From Methylophilus medardensis (GTDB lineage: Bacteria > Pseudomonadota > Gammaproteobacteria > Burkholderiales > Methylophilaceae), in NCBI RefSeq assembly GCF_006363915.1, contig NZ_CP040946.1: a stretch of 64,000 bases of DNA; one strand, written 5' to 3'. Both the position numbers and the translations under genes were made by a program. The notes beneath the pieces are model-generated. The model was given only the letters and a program-made list of their open reading frames with translations. It searched no databases and had not been told where the DNA came from. Positions 41,765 to 49,599 of this stretch are shown piece after piece; the stretch's first letter is position 1, and the number at the start of each line of letters is the position of its first letter.

Positions 41765-44623
41765 ATGACTGACCAAACCAAAGATTCAAAATACACCCTG
41801 AATTTACCGGAAACCAGTTTTCCGATGCGTGGCGATTTGGCCAAGCGTGAACCGGCTTGGTTAAAAAGCTGGCAAGAACGCAAAGTGTACGATCGTATCC
41901 GCGCCAAACGTAAAGGCGCGCCTAGCTTCATTCTTCATGACGGCCCGCCTTATGCCAATGGGGATATTCACATTGGTCACGCCGTGAATAAAATCCTCAA
42001 AGACATGATTATCAAAGCCAAAACCATGGACGGTTTTGACGCGCCTTATGTGCCGGGCTGGGATTGCCACGGCTTGCCAATTGAATTGGTGGTGGAGAAA
42101 AACCACGGTAAAAATATAGACCCCGCCAAGTTCCGTGAGTTATGTCGTGCCTATGCCGCCGAGCAGGTCGAAAAACAAAAGAAAGATTTTATTCGCTTGG
42201 GCGTGCTGGGTGACTGGGATCATCCTTATCTGACCATGGCGTTTAATACCGAGGCCGACATCATGCGTGCCTTGGGTGAAATCTATCAAAATGGCTACCT
42301 TTACCAAGGCTCCAAGCCTGTGCATTGGTGTGTGGACTGCGGTTCTGCGCTGGCAGAAGCCGAAGTGGAGTATGAAGATGTTAACTCTCCGGCCATCGAT
42401 GTTGGCTTTAAAGTCGTGGATCGCGCTGCCTTAGGCAACGCTTTTGCGACCACCGTGACTAGCGATGCCTATGCCGTCATTTGGACCACCACGCCATGGA
42501 CCTTGCCTGCGAATCAAGCCGTGAGTGTGAATGCCGAACTCACGTATGACCTAATTCAAACCAGCAAAGGCTTGCTAATTTTAGCGCGCGACTTGGCTGA
42601 AAAAACCTTGGCAAGATACGCAGAGGAACAATCTTCTGTGATCGCCAGTTGCAAGGGCGAAGCGCTGCTTGGGCTGCTGTTGCAACACCCGTTTGACAAC
42701 CGTCAGGTGCCAGTCATCACTGGTGATCACGTGACAACCGAAGCAGGTACTGGTTTGGTGCACACCGCTGCCGCGCATGGCAACGATGACTGGTTGGTCA
42801 TGCGTGCGCACTTTCCACAAGAAAAACCCCGCGTCCTAATGGGCGGCGATGGCAAGTTTTTTGACAGTGCCTTGGTCGAGCTGGCTGAGATTCGTGGTTT
42901 AAGTCGTCAAGAGGCGAATAAAATCATTTTGTTAACACTGCAAACGAACGGGGTGTTGCTGGCTTCCGCAAGGTTAAACCATAGCTTTCCGCATTGCTGG
43001 CGCCACAAAACGCCCCTCATGCAATTAGCCACCCACCAATGGTTTATTGGCATGAACGCGGTCGGTCACGATGGCAGAGCGCTGCGTGAGCACGCGAATA
43101 CGGCAGTAGATGCCACCCAGTTTTTCCCGAGTTGGGGTCGGGCGCGTCTTGAAGCCATGATTAAAAACCGCCCAGACTGGTGCGTGTCGCGCCAGCGTAA
43201 CTGGGGCGTACCGATGCCATTTTTTGTGCATAAAGAGCGTGGTGAACCGCATCCGGAGACCGCGCGTCTGCTCGAGATTGTTTGTATGCAGGTTGAACAG
43301 CAGGGCATCGAGGCATGGTTCAGCCTGGATGGCGCCGCTTTTCTAGCACAGCACGCCCCAGCCGGTGCTGAGCAGTACAAAAAAGTGACGGATACACTGG
43401 ATGTTTGGTTTGATTCCGGCGCGACGCATTACGCGGTCGTGCGCTCAGCGCAACATCCGAGTTTGTCGGCGGCAGCCAATGTGCGAGAAGCGGCGCATCA
43501 GCCTGTGGCAGACTTGTACCTCGAAGGGTCTGATCAGCACCGTGGCTGGTTTCAATCTTCATTGTTGACCGGTTGCGCAATCGACGGCAACGCGCCTTAC
43601 AAGGCCTTGCTCACGCATGGCTTTGTGGTGGATGGCGCAGGCCACAAAATGAGTAAGTCAAAAGGCAATGTCGTTGCGCCGCAAAAAGTGATGGATACGT
43701 ATGGCGCCGATATTCTGCGTTTGTGGGTGGCCTCGACCGACTATTCCGGCGAGCTAACCATCAGTGACGAGATCCTCAAACGCGTGGCCGACGGCTATCG
43801 CCGCATTCGCAATACCTTGCGTTTCTTGCTCTCTAATCTGGCCGACTTTGACGCCAGCAAAGACTTGCTGCCAGTAGAACAGTGGCTGGAGATCGATCGC
43901 TATGCTTTGCATTTGACCCAGCAATTGCAGGCGGGCATTCTGGCGGATTACGACAAATACGAATTTCACTTGGCGGTGCAGAAATTTGTCGGCTTCTGTT
44001 CAGAGGACTTAGGTGGATTCTATCTCGATATTTTGAAAGACCGTCTCTACACCAGTGGTGAAACTTCACAGGCGCGCCGTGCGGCACAAAGTGCTTTGCA
44101 TCACATCACGCATGCCATGATGCGATTAATGGCGCCGATCTTAAGTTTTACCGCCGATGAAATCTGGCAGACCTTAGGGCTGGATACGGTTGCCACCGTT
44201 TTTGAAGAGACCTGGTATGACTTGCCTGCGCATGGGTTAACCGAGACACAATTACAGCACTGGCAAACCATGATTGCCTTGCGTGCGCAAGCCGCCAAAG
44301 AGATTGAGCTGTTGCGTGGCGAAGGAAAAGTAGGCGCTTCTTTGCAGGCTGAGCTTGAGTTTCATGTGACAGCAGAGGCGTTTGAGGCCTTAAACAGTCT
44401 GCAAGATGATTTACGTTTTGTCATGATTACCTCTAGCGCGACCACCTATAAAGTGGCCGACGTCGCCGCGCAGAAAATATTGGTGAAACCGAGTGCGCAT
44501 GCCAAATGCGAACGGTGTTGGCATTATCGTGCCGATGTCGGCAGTGATGCTGCGCATCCCACCATCTGTGGTCGCTGTGTGAGCAATTTGTTTGGCAGCG
44601 GTGAAGTGCGCAAGTATGCCTAA
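41765..44623 (+). CDS. ileS: Isoleucyl-tRNA synthetase
   Basis: A 952-residue class I synthetase. HIGH appears in NGDIHIGHAVNK (about 66-70). The KMSKS loop is KMSKSKGNVV starting at residue 628. The CP1 editing domain contains TTPWTLPANQAV and GTGLVHTAAAHGNDD. The C-terminal zinc site is CERCWHYRADVG followed by CGRCV (about 917-945). This is the bacterial type 1 enzyme, sensitive to mupirocin in most species. It sits between ribF and lspA in the standard order, and lspA starts within its last codons. Confidence 0.97.
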   Translation: MTDQTKDSKYTLNLPETSFPMRGDLAKREPAWLKSWQERKVYDRIRAKRKGAPSFILHDGPPYANGDIHIGHAVNKILKDMIIKAKTMDGFDAPYVPGWDCHGLPIELVVEKNHGKNIDPAKFRELCRAYAAEQVEKQKKDFIRLGVLGDWDHPYLTMAFNTEADIMRALGEIYQNGYLYQGSKPVHWCVDCGSALAEAEVEYEDVNSPAIDVGFKVVDRAALGNAFATTVTSDAYAVIWTTTPWTLPANQAVSVNAELTYDLIQTSKGLLILARDLAEKTLARYAEEQSSVIASCKGEALLGLLLQHPFDNRQVPVITGDHVTTEAGTGLVHTAAAHGNDDWLVMRAHFPQEKPRVLMGGDGKFFDSALVELAEIRGLSRQEANKIILLTLQTNGVLLASARLNHSFPHCWRHKTPLMQLATHQWFIGMNAVGHDGRALREHANTAVDATQFFPSWGRARLEAMIKNRPDWCVSRQRNWGVPMPFFVHKERGEPHPETARLLEIVCMQVEQQGIEAWFSLDGAAFLAQHAPAGAEQYKKVTDTLDVWFDSGATHYAVVRSAQHPSLSAAANVREAAHQPVADLYLEGSDQHRGWFQSSLLTGCAIDGNAPYKALLTHGFVVDGAGHKMSKSKGNVVAPQKVMDTYGADILRLWVASTDYSGELTISDEILKRVADGYRRIRNTLRFLLSNLADFDASKDLLPVEQWLEIDRYALHLTQQLQAGILADYDKYEFHLAVQKFVGFCSEDLGGFYLDILKDRLYTSGETSQARRAAQSALHHITHAMMRLMAPILSFTADEIWQTLGLDTVATVFEETWYDLPAHGLTETQLQHWQTMIALRAQAAKEIELLRGEGKVGASLQAELEFHVTAEAFEALNSLQDDLRFVMITSSATTYKVADVAAQKILVKPSAHAKCERCWHYRADVGSDAAHPTICGRCVSNLFGSGEVRKYA

Positions 44624-45092
44624 GTTCCGATCGGCATTCCCTTGGTTAGTGTTGAGCGCGGTGGTGATCGGGCTCGACCTATACACCAAGCACCTGATTC
44701 AGAATGCTTTTGTGTATGGTGAGCATGTGCCTGTGACCGGTTTTTTTGATCTGGTGCGCTACCACAATACAGGCGCTGCATTTAGCTTTTTGGCCAATGC
44801 TGGCGGCTGGCAACACGGTTTTTTTACAGCGGTCTCCACCCTCGCTTCTGCGGTCATGGTCTACCTACTGGTGAAGCACCCGCATCGGCAGCTGTTTTGC
44901 TTAGGGTTGGCGTTGGTGTTAGGCGGCGCTTTGGGTAATCTATATGACCGGCTAACGCTTGGTTACGTGGTCGACTTTTTATTGTTTTATTATCAGCAAT
45001 GGGCGTGGCCTGCGTTTAATGTAGCAGATAGTGCCATTTGTGTTGGCGTTGGCTTGTTGATGCTTGATAGCTTTCGCCAGCCGGACGCTTAA
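44616..45092 (+). CDS. lspA: Lipoprotein signal peptidase (signal peptidase II)
   Basis: A 158-residue inner-membrane aspartic protease with four membrane helices that cleaves prolipoprotein signal peptides. Catalytic Asp residues are in GNLYDRLTLGYVVDF and FNVADSAICVG; VRYHNTGAAFSF is the other conserved box. The ATG at 44616 overlaps the ileS stop by 8 bases; an in-frame GTG upstream would add residues inside ileS. Substrates in this window include the lipoproteins at 62058 and 63101. Confidence 0.95.
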   Translation: MPKFRSAFPWLVLSAVVIGLDLYTKHLIQNAFVYGEHVPVTGFFDLVRYHNTGAAFSFLANAGGWQHGFFTAVSTLASAVMVYLLVKHPHRQLFCLGLALVLGGALGNLYDRLTLGYVVDFLLFYYQQWAWPAFNVADSAICVGVGLLMLDSFRQPDA

Positions 45093-45116
45093 GCCCAGCA
45101 CTGCTGCAAGGCCAAT

Positions 45117-45431
45117 ATGGACGGGTTGCAATACACTTTCAGCGGTGTCATCAAGCAGTGGTTGGGGAGTAAAAGCACTTGGCACTATGTGCGGTTGCCG
45201 CTCACCATGTCGGATGAAATCAAAACGTTGAGCCAATACCATCAGAGCAAGCGGCGTGGCTGGGGCGCCGTGAAAGTCGAGGCCACGATTGGCGCGCTGT
45301 CCTGGCAAACCTCTATTTTTCCTGCATTTGATCAAGGTTGCTATGCGCTGTTTTTAAAAGCGGATATCCGCAAACAGGCCGCGCTACGGGTGGATGATAC
45401 CGTCACCTTGCAGCTGACGTTGTTCATTTAA
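45117..45431 (+). CDS. DUF1905 family protein
   Basis: A 104-residue soluble protein with the DUF1905 pattern: YTFSGVIKQWLGSKSTWHYV, RRGWGAVKVEATIGALSWQT, SIFPAFDQGCYALFLKADIR and VDDTVTLQLTLF. The family is a small beta-barrel of unknown function, sometimes fused to YdeI-like domains. It starts 24 bases after lspA, with GCAAGG upstream, so it is probably the last gene of the murJ-ribF-ileS-lspA run. Confidence 0.85.
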   Translation: MDGLQYTFSGVIKQWLGSKSTWHYVRLPLTMSDEIKTLSQYHQSKRRGWGAVKVEATIGALSWQTSIFPAFDQGCYALFLKADIRKQAALRVDDTVTLQLTLFI

Positions 45432-45467
45432 AGTGGCTGATCTTGCAGTCATTAGCGAGAGGCTGTT

Positions 45468-47774
45468 TTAGGCTGAGAGGGGTTGCTGCTCAGCCGTGGC
45501 CAGCAGTGTGTAGATTTCCTGAATGGGCATGGGTCTGCCCAATAAAAAACCTTGTATACAGTCACAACCGGTTTTGCTTAAAAAGTCGAGTTGTGCCTGC
45601 GTTTCTATCCCTTCTACCACCACCGAAATGCCCAAGATACCAGCCGTTTTGATGATGGTGCTGACGATCTCGCTGTCGCCAGTACTCTCAGGCACATCGA
45701 CCATAAAAGCACGGTCAATTTTCAGTTCGTCGATGGGCATATGCTTGAGCTTAAACAAAGAAGAATTACCCACGCCAAAGTCATCCAATGAAATCCGCAC
45801 GCCGATCTCTTTCAACTGTTTGAGAATCTCTAGCGCCTGCTCTTCGTGCTCAAATACCGCAGTTTCAGTGATTTCTAGCGTGATGAGCGCAGGAGCGATG
45901 GCATATTGCTGAAGGTGCTGTGCAATGCGCAGCGGCAGGTTGTGATCACGAAACTGGCGAGGTGAAATATTGATGGATAAGCCTATGGTCTGCCCGGTTT
46001 GCAAGATAAGTTGCGATAAATGTTTAAAGGCCTCGGCAATAATCCACTCGCCCATGGGTAAGATCAGCCCGGACTGCTCCGCATAAGGAATAAATTCGGC
46101 GGGAGAAATAATCTCACCTTTGCTGTTTTTCCAGCGGATGAGCGCTTCTATGTTTTCAACCACGGGCTGTTTTTGCTTGTTTAAGCTGAATATCGGTTGA
46201 AACTGCAAAAAGAATTCTTGTTTTTTGATGGCCTTGCGTAATTGCACATCCAGCCGAAAGCGGTTTTGCGCCAGTTTGGTTTGCTCTTTGCTGTAAAACA
46301 AGTAGAGCTGATGCGTCGAACGTTTGGCATGGGCGAGTGCAGTATTGGCATTGCGAGCCAACTGCTCGGCGTTGCCTGCGTCACGTGGATATAGGCTAAT
46401 ACCAATACAGGCATCCAAAATCAGTTCATGGTCGTCGACCAGCACGGGCTTGTGCACAATTCGGCATAAATTGTGCGCCAGCTGGATCAGTTCGGCATCG
46501 TTCTTTTGCTGATGCACAATCAGTGCAAACTTATCGCCGTGTACCCGACCCAATTCGCCACACTGATGGGTGATGTATTGCAAGCGTTGAGCGATTTCTA
46601 ATAAGAACAAATCGCCCGTGCGGTGGCCAAAACTGTCATTAATGCTCTGAAAGTGTTTTAAATCGATCATTAGCAAAGCTAAGGTTCGGCTGTCACTCGC
46701 GGCACTGAGCATGGCGTGTTCTAGCAAAGTTTGCATGGCTAGCCGGTTGGGTAAGTGGGTGAGTGGATCTGAGCGGGACAGTTTCTGATATTCCATGTCT
46801 TTTTCGGCCAATCTTTTTTCGGCACGAAACAGTTTTTCACTCTCACGTAGCAAGATGCTTTGGCGGATGGCTGACAGGATCAGGATGCACACCACAGAGC
46901 CGATAGCAATATGGTAAGCGTAAGGGTGGGGGCCGCTTTGCAACCATATGAGCGTCAGCGTGCATACGCTGAACACAAACGCGATGGCGGGCACCCAGCT
47001 GCGCAAGCGTCGGCATTGTTTTAGATAGGCCGTTTGTTTTGCCACGCGCACTTGCCAGCCATACAAGCCGGTGCCGATTAACAAATCCGCCACCGAAAAC
47101 CCATAGTTGATCCATAGACTGGTTTGTGGGCTCTGGTTCAGCGCATTCAGGTTCCATTGCATCCAGCAGGCGCCGAGTAATGTCAGGCCAGCGCTTAATA
47201 ATACCCAAGGCAGCATCCAGGCCGGCCGCAAATAGGGAATCAGCAGCAGTGAGATTAAGGCGGCGCTCAGTAGGCTCGCCGGATAAGCGGTGAGCACCGC
47301 TAGTTGCAATACACTGACATTGGCTGATTGCGGGAGATAAGAAATCAGCACGTAGCCGAGCACGGCGGTACTGAAGGATAAGGCGTCTATGGTAAATGCC
47401 CAAGTTTTAGCACGTGACAGTTGTGTGCGAAGTGCGGCGACAAAACCAATGATGAGGCAGGGCCCAAGCAGTGGGTAAAAAATATCGGATTGGGCAGGGA
47501 AATTGGTTTGATCGGTGAGAAGTTGAAAGATCCAAAGTAAACCGCCGGTGAAATAGACGGCAGCCCCGAGAACGAACCAGCGTTTTACTCGGCGCTGGGT
47601 GCGGCTCGCGCGAAGATAACCCATCACGCAAAGAACCAAGCAGGCGGCGATGGTGGAGAACCAATGCACATTGTCTAGCCATACCAGAGTGCTGCGTGTG
47701 GCATTAATTGAAGCCAGTAGGCATATCCCTAATACCGATACAGCAACAACAATGACTTTACGAGAAAGTGTCAT
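45468..47774 (-). CDS. Membrane GGDEF-EAL protein with a degenerate GGDEF site, probable c-di-GMP phosphodiesterase
   Basis: A 768-residue inner-membrane protein. About residues 1-300 form eight or nine membrane segments. A GGDEF-fold domain follows (SDPLTHLPNRLAMQ), but its active loop reads HGDKF at 412-416, so synthesis of c-di-GMP is very unlikely. The EAL domain begins near residue 510 with the motif EALIRW (Glu543), SINISPRQFRDHNL, DDFGVGNSS and EGIET. Loop 6 is altered (DDFGVGNSSLFKL versus the usual DDFGTGYSSL), which might reduce activity. It is convergent with the lspA-DUF1905 genes. Confidence 0.9.
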   Translation of the reverse strand: MTLSRKVIVVAVSVLGICLLASINATRSTLVWLDNVHWFSTIAACLVLCVMGYLRASRTQRRVKRWFVLGAAVYFTGGLLWIFQLLTDQTNFPAQSDIFYPLLGPCLIIGFVAALRTQLSRAKTWAFTIDALSFSTAVLGYVLISYLPQSANVSVLQLAVLTAYPASLLSAALISLLLIPYLRPAWMLPWVLLSAGLTLLGACWMQWNLNALNQSPQTSLWINYGFSVADLLIGTGLYGWQVRVAKQTAYLKQCRRLRSWVPAIAFVFSVCTLTLIWLQSGPHPYAYHIAIGSVVCILILSAIRQSILLRESEKLFRAEKRLAEKDMEYQKLSRSDPLTHLPNRLAMQTLLEHAMLSAASDSRTLALLMIDLKHFQSINDSFGHRTGDLFLLEIAQRLQYITHQCGELGRVHGDKFALIVHQQKNDAELIQLAHNLCRIVHKPVLVDDHELILDACIGISLYPRDAGNAEQLARNANTALAHAKRSTHQLYLFYSKEQTKLAQNRFRLDVQLRKAIKKQEFFLQFQPIFSLNKQKQPVVENIEALIRWKNSKGEIISPAEFIPYAEQSGLILPMGEWIIAEAFKHLSQLILQTGQTIGLSINISPRQFRDHNLPLRIAQHLQQYAIAPALITLEITETAVFEHEEQALEILKQLKEIGVRISLDDFGVGNSSLFKLKHMPIDELKIDRAFMVDVPESTGDSEIVSTIIKTAGILGISVVVEGIETQAQLDFLSKTGCDCIQGFLLGRPMPIQEIYTLLATAEQQPLSA

Positions 47775-47821
47775 GCAGCCCCCGAATTTTTTGTTAATTC
47801 TAACAAGGGCTTAGAAAAAAA

Positions 47822-48718
47822 CTAGTCTTTCCTGATAAATATTATTGCAATACATATCACCACGAAACAAACGGCGCCGGTGAGCACGCCTACTGCCGCA
47901 TTAAATAACCAGCCCCAAGCTGGAAATTGGGCGATCCAAGCATGCAATGGGTGAATGCCGTGGGCAATGATGCCCCCGCCCACCAGAAACATCGCGGCGG
48001 TGCCAAGTACGCTGAGCGCACGCATCAAGTAGGGCACAATCTGCACCATAGACCAACCGAGTTTGCGGATGGCTTGTGTGTGCCAGGCTTGGCCATTGCG
48101 TTGCATCAGCCATAGCCCAATGTCGTCCATTTTTACGATGAGCGCGACCAAACCATAGACGCCGATGGTCATCAGCACAGCAATCGACGAAAGTACGAGA
48201 ATGCGTTGCGTGAGTGCCGCCTCCGCCACCACGCCGAGCGCGATGACGATAATCTCAGCGGATAAAATAAAATCGGTGCGCACTGCACCTTTAATTTTAT
48301 CTTTTTCCAGTGCCACCCAGTCTGTTTGTGGTGCTTGCATCGCTTTGTGTAAAGCTTGCTCATGGGCATCGCTGGTGGTGGAAGGGCGCAGCTTGTGCCA
48401 GACTTTTTCAAAACCCTCAAAGCACAAATATGCCCCACCGAGCATGAGCAAGGGCGTAATCAACCAAGGTAGAAAGGCGCTGATCAGTAAGGCCGCAGGC
48501 ACCAGGATGAGTTTGTTGATAAATGAGCCACGCGCGACCGCCCACACCACTGGCAACTCGCGGTTGGCGGCAATGCCCGCCACTTGCTGTGCGTTGAGTG
48601 CCAAGTCGTCACCGAGCACGCCGGCGGTTTTTTTGGCCGCTAACTGGCTCATGACCGACACGTCATCGAGCATGGTGGTAATGTCATCGATAAGCGCCAG
48701 CAAGTTTGAAGTGGCCAT
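47822..48718 (-). CDS. DUF808 family inner-membrane protein (YedI)
   Basis: A 298-residue protein opening with LLALIDDITTMLDDVSVMSQ and AAKKTAGVLGDDLALNAQQV, the DUF808/YedI signature. About six to seven membrane segments follow (LLMLGGAYLCFEGFEKVWH, ILVLSSIAVLMTIGVYGLVA). Function unknown. It is transcribed away from the DUF2946 gene; an inverted repeat lies in the 63-base divergent gap. Confidence 0.92.
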   Translation of the reverse strand: MATSNLLALIDDITTMLDDVSVMSQLAAKKTAGVLGDDLALNAQQVAGIAANRELPVVWAVARGSFINKLILVPAALLISAFLPWLITPLLMLGGAYLCFEGFEKVWHKLRPSTTSDAHEQALHKAMQAPQTDWVALEKDKIKGAVRTDFILSAEIIVIALGVVAEAALTQRILVLSSIAVLMTIGVYGLVALIVKMDDIGLWLMQRNGQAWHTQAIRKLGWSMVQIVPYLMRALSVLGTAAMFLVGGGIIAHGIHPLHAWIAQFPAWGWLFNAAVGVLTGAVCFVVICIAIIFIRKD

Positions 48719-48750
48719 GGTTTGTCCTGGGTCAATACTAAAGAGTTGTT

Positions 48751-48776
48751 TATTCTAAAGGAATCCCGTTAGAATA
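48751..48776. repeat. Perfect inverted repeat overlapping the DUF2946 promoter (possible operator)
   Basis: TATTCTAA (48751-48758) and TTAGAATA (48769-48776), an 8-bp perfect inverted repeat with a 10-base spacer. TAGAAT (48770-48775) inside the right arm can serve as a -10 box, with TTGTTT about 18 bases upstream. The ATG of the DUF2946 gene is only 5 bases after the repeat and has no ribosome-binding site, so the transcript may be leaderless and the repeat an operator for a metal-responsive regulator. Confidence 0.5.
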
Positions 48777-48781
48777 GCGCC

Positions 48782-49216
48782 ATGGTAACGGGCAGATTTC
48801 AACGGTGGCTAGTACGCATGGCTTTGATGGCAATCATGCTGGCAGCGCTCGTCCCGACCTTGAGTCTGGCGTTTCCGATGCAGGGTGGCAAAACGTTTGT
48901 GCAAGAAGTATGCTCATCCCAAGGCGGAAAGTTAGTCATTCAAGTGCTGACCACCCAAGGACAATGGCGCGCCACATTGATTGATTACCAACCTTCACAA
49001 AAGCCAGTGTCACTCAGCCATCACCTCAATCATTGTCCCTTTTGCCAGATGGCGATGGACGATATTGTGATGCCGTCGCACAGTCCTGCTTATGTTTTGT
49101 TTCAACAAGCACAGGCAGCGATCGCACTCAGCGAATATCAATCGCCTGTTGTTTCAAATTTTTATCCCACTGCGCACACCAGCCGTGCGCCCCCTCTGAC
49201 CCCTCACTCAATTTAG
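48782..49216 (+). CDS. DUF2946 family exported protein
   Basis: A 144-residue protein. The signal peptide or anchor (RFQRWLVRMALMAIMLAALV) ends near SLA-FP. The central motif HHLNHCPFC (His80, His81, His84, Cys85, Cys88) is a likely metal site, and the C-terminus TAHTSRAPPLTPHSI ends in the RAPP signature of DUF2946. The family commonly neighbours copper-uptake and TonB receptor genes, as here. Leaderless start: the ATG at 48782 has no ribosome-binding site. It is the first gene of a metal-uptake cluster that continues to 53669. Confidence 0.78.
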   Translation: MVTGRFQRWLVRMALMAIMLAALVPTLSLAFPMQGGKTFVQEVCSSQGGKLVIQVLTTQGQWRATLIDYQPSQKPVSLSHHLNHCPFCQMAMDDIVMPSHSPAYVLFQQAQAAIALSEYQSPVVSNFYPTAHTSRAPPLTPHSI

Positions 49217-49218
49217 TC

Positions 49219-49266
49219 CCGTCTGTTGCTTAAGACGGCTTATGAGTATGCCTGTTGCGCAGGCAT
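49219..49266 (+). repeat. Two tandem hairpins in the leader of the HTH gene
   Basis: CCGTCT ... AGACGG (49219-49238) and ATGCCTG-TTGCG-CAGGCAT (49248-49266) are perfect inverted repeats 9 bases apart, directly before the small HTH gene. No T-tract follows, so they are not classical terminators; they may be RNA structures controlling translation or stability, or operator sites. Confidence 0.5.
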
Positions 49267-49281
49267 CGATGGAGTCATCCC

Positions 49282-49530
49282 ATGATTATTATCAATCTAC
49301 AGGCAATGATATTTGCCAAACAAGTGGAGTGGAAACGCCACATCACCCTCAAAGAAGTTGCCGATACCACTGGCATCAGCCGCATGACCTTGCACCGCAT
49401 GGTCAAAAATCCTAGCTACAACGCCTGCACCGAGCATCTCGACAAACTTTGTGCCTATTTTAGTTGTGAGATCAGCGCATTGCTGCACTGGCAGCCCAAT
49501 TGCGCTGTCAGGCAAGTCTTTGCTGCTTGA
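49282..49530 (+). CDS. Small XRE-type helix-turn-helix regulator
   Basis: An 82-residue DNA-binding protein of the Cro/CI type. The helix-turn-helix is ITLKEVADTTGISRMTLHRM with VKNPSYNACTEHLDKLCAYF as the following helices. No sensor domain is visible, though three Cys and a C-terminal CAVRQVF could bind metal; this is speculation. It lies between DUF2946 and the TonB receptor in the same direction and may control the cluster. The ATG at 49282 is chosen over an in-frame upstream start because the HTH region begins shortly after. Confidence 0.8.
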   Translation: MIIINLQAMIFAKQVEWKRHITLKEVADTTGISRMTLHRMVKNPSYNACTEHLDKLCAYFSCEISALLHWQPNCAVRQVFAA

Positions 49531-49540
49531 GGATTGAGTG

Positions 49541-49569
49541 CACACTGCTTGTAAATCGCAAGCAGTGTG
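49541..49569 (+). repeat. Strong perfect hairpin between the HTH gene and the TonB receptor gene
   Basis: CACACTGCTTG and CAAGCAGTGTG form an 11-bp perfect stem around a 7-base loop (TAAATCG). It is followed by an A-rich, not T-rich, stretch, so it is not a standard terminator on the plus strand. It sits 31 bases before the receptor start codon. Confidence 0.7.
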
Positions 49570-49599
49570 GCTATCGCAAAAAAAGAGGAAGAATAAACA

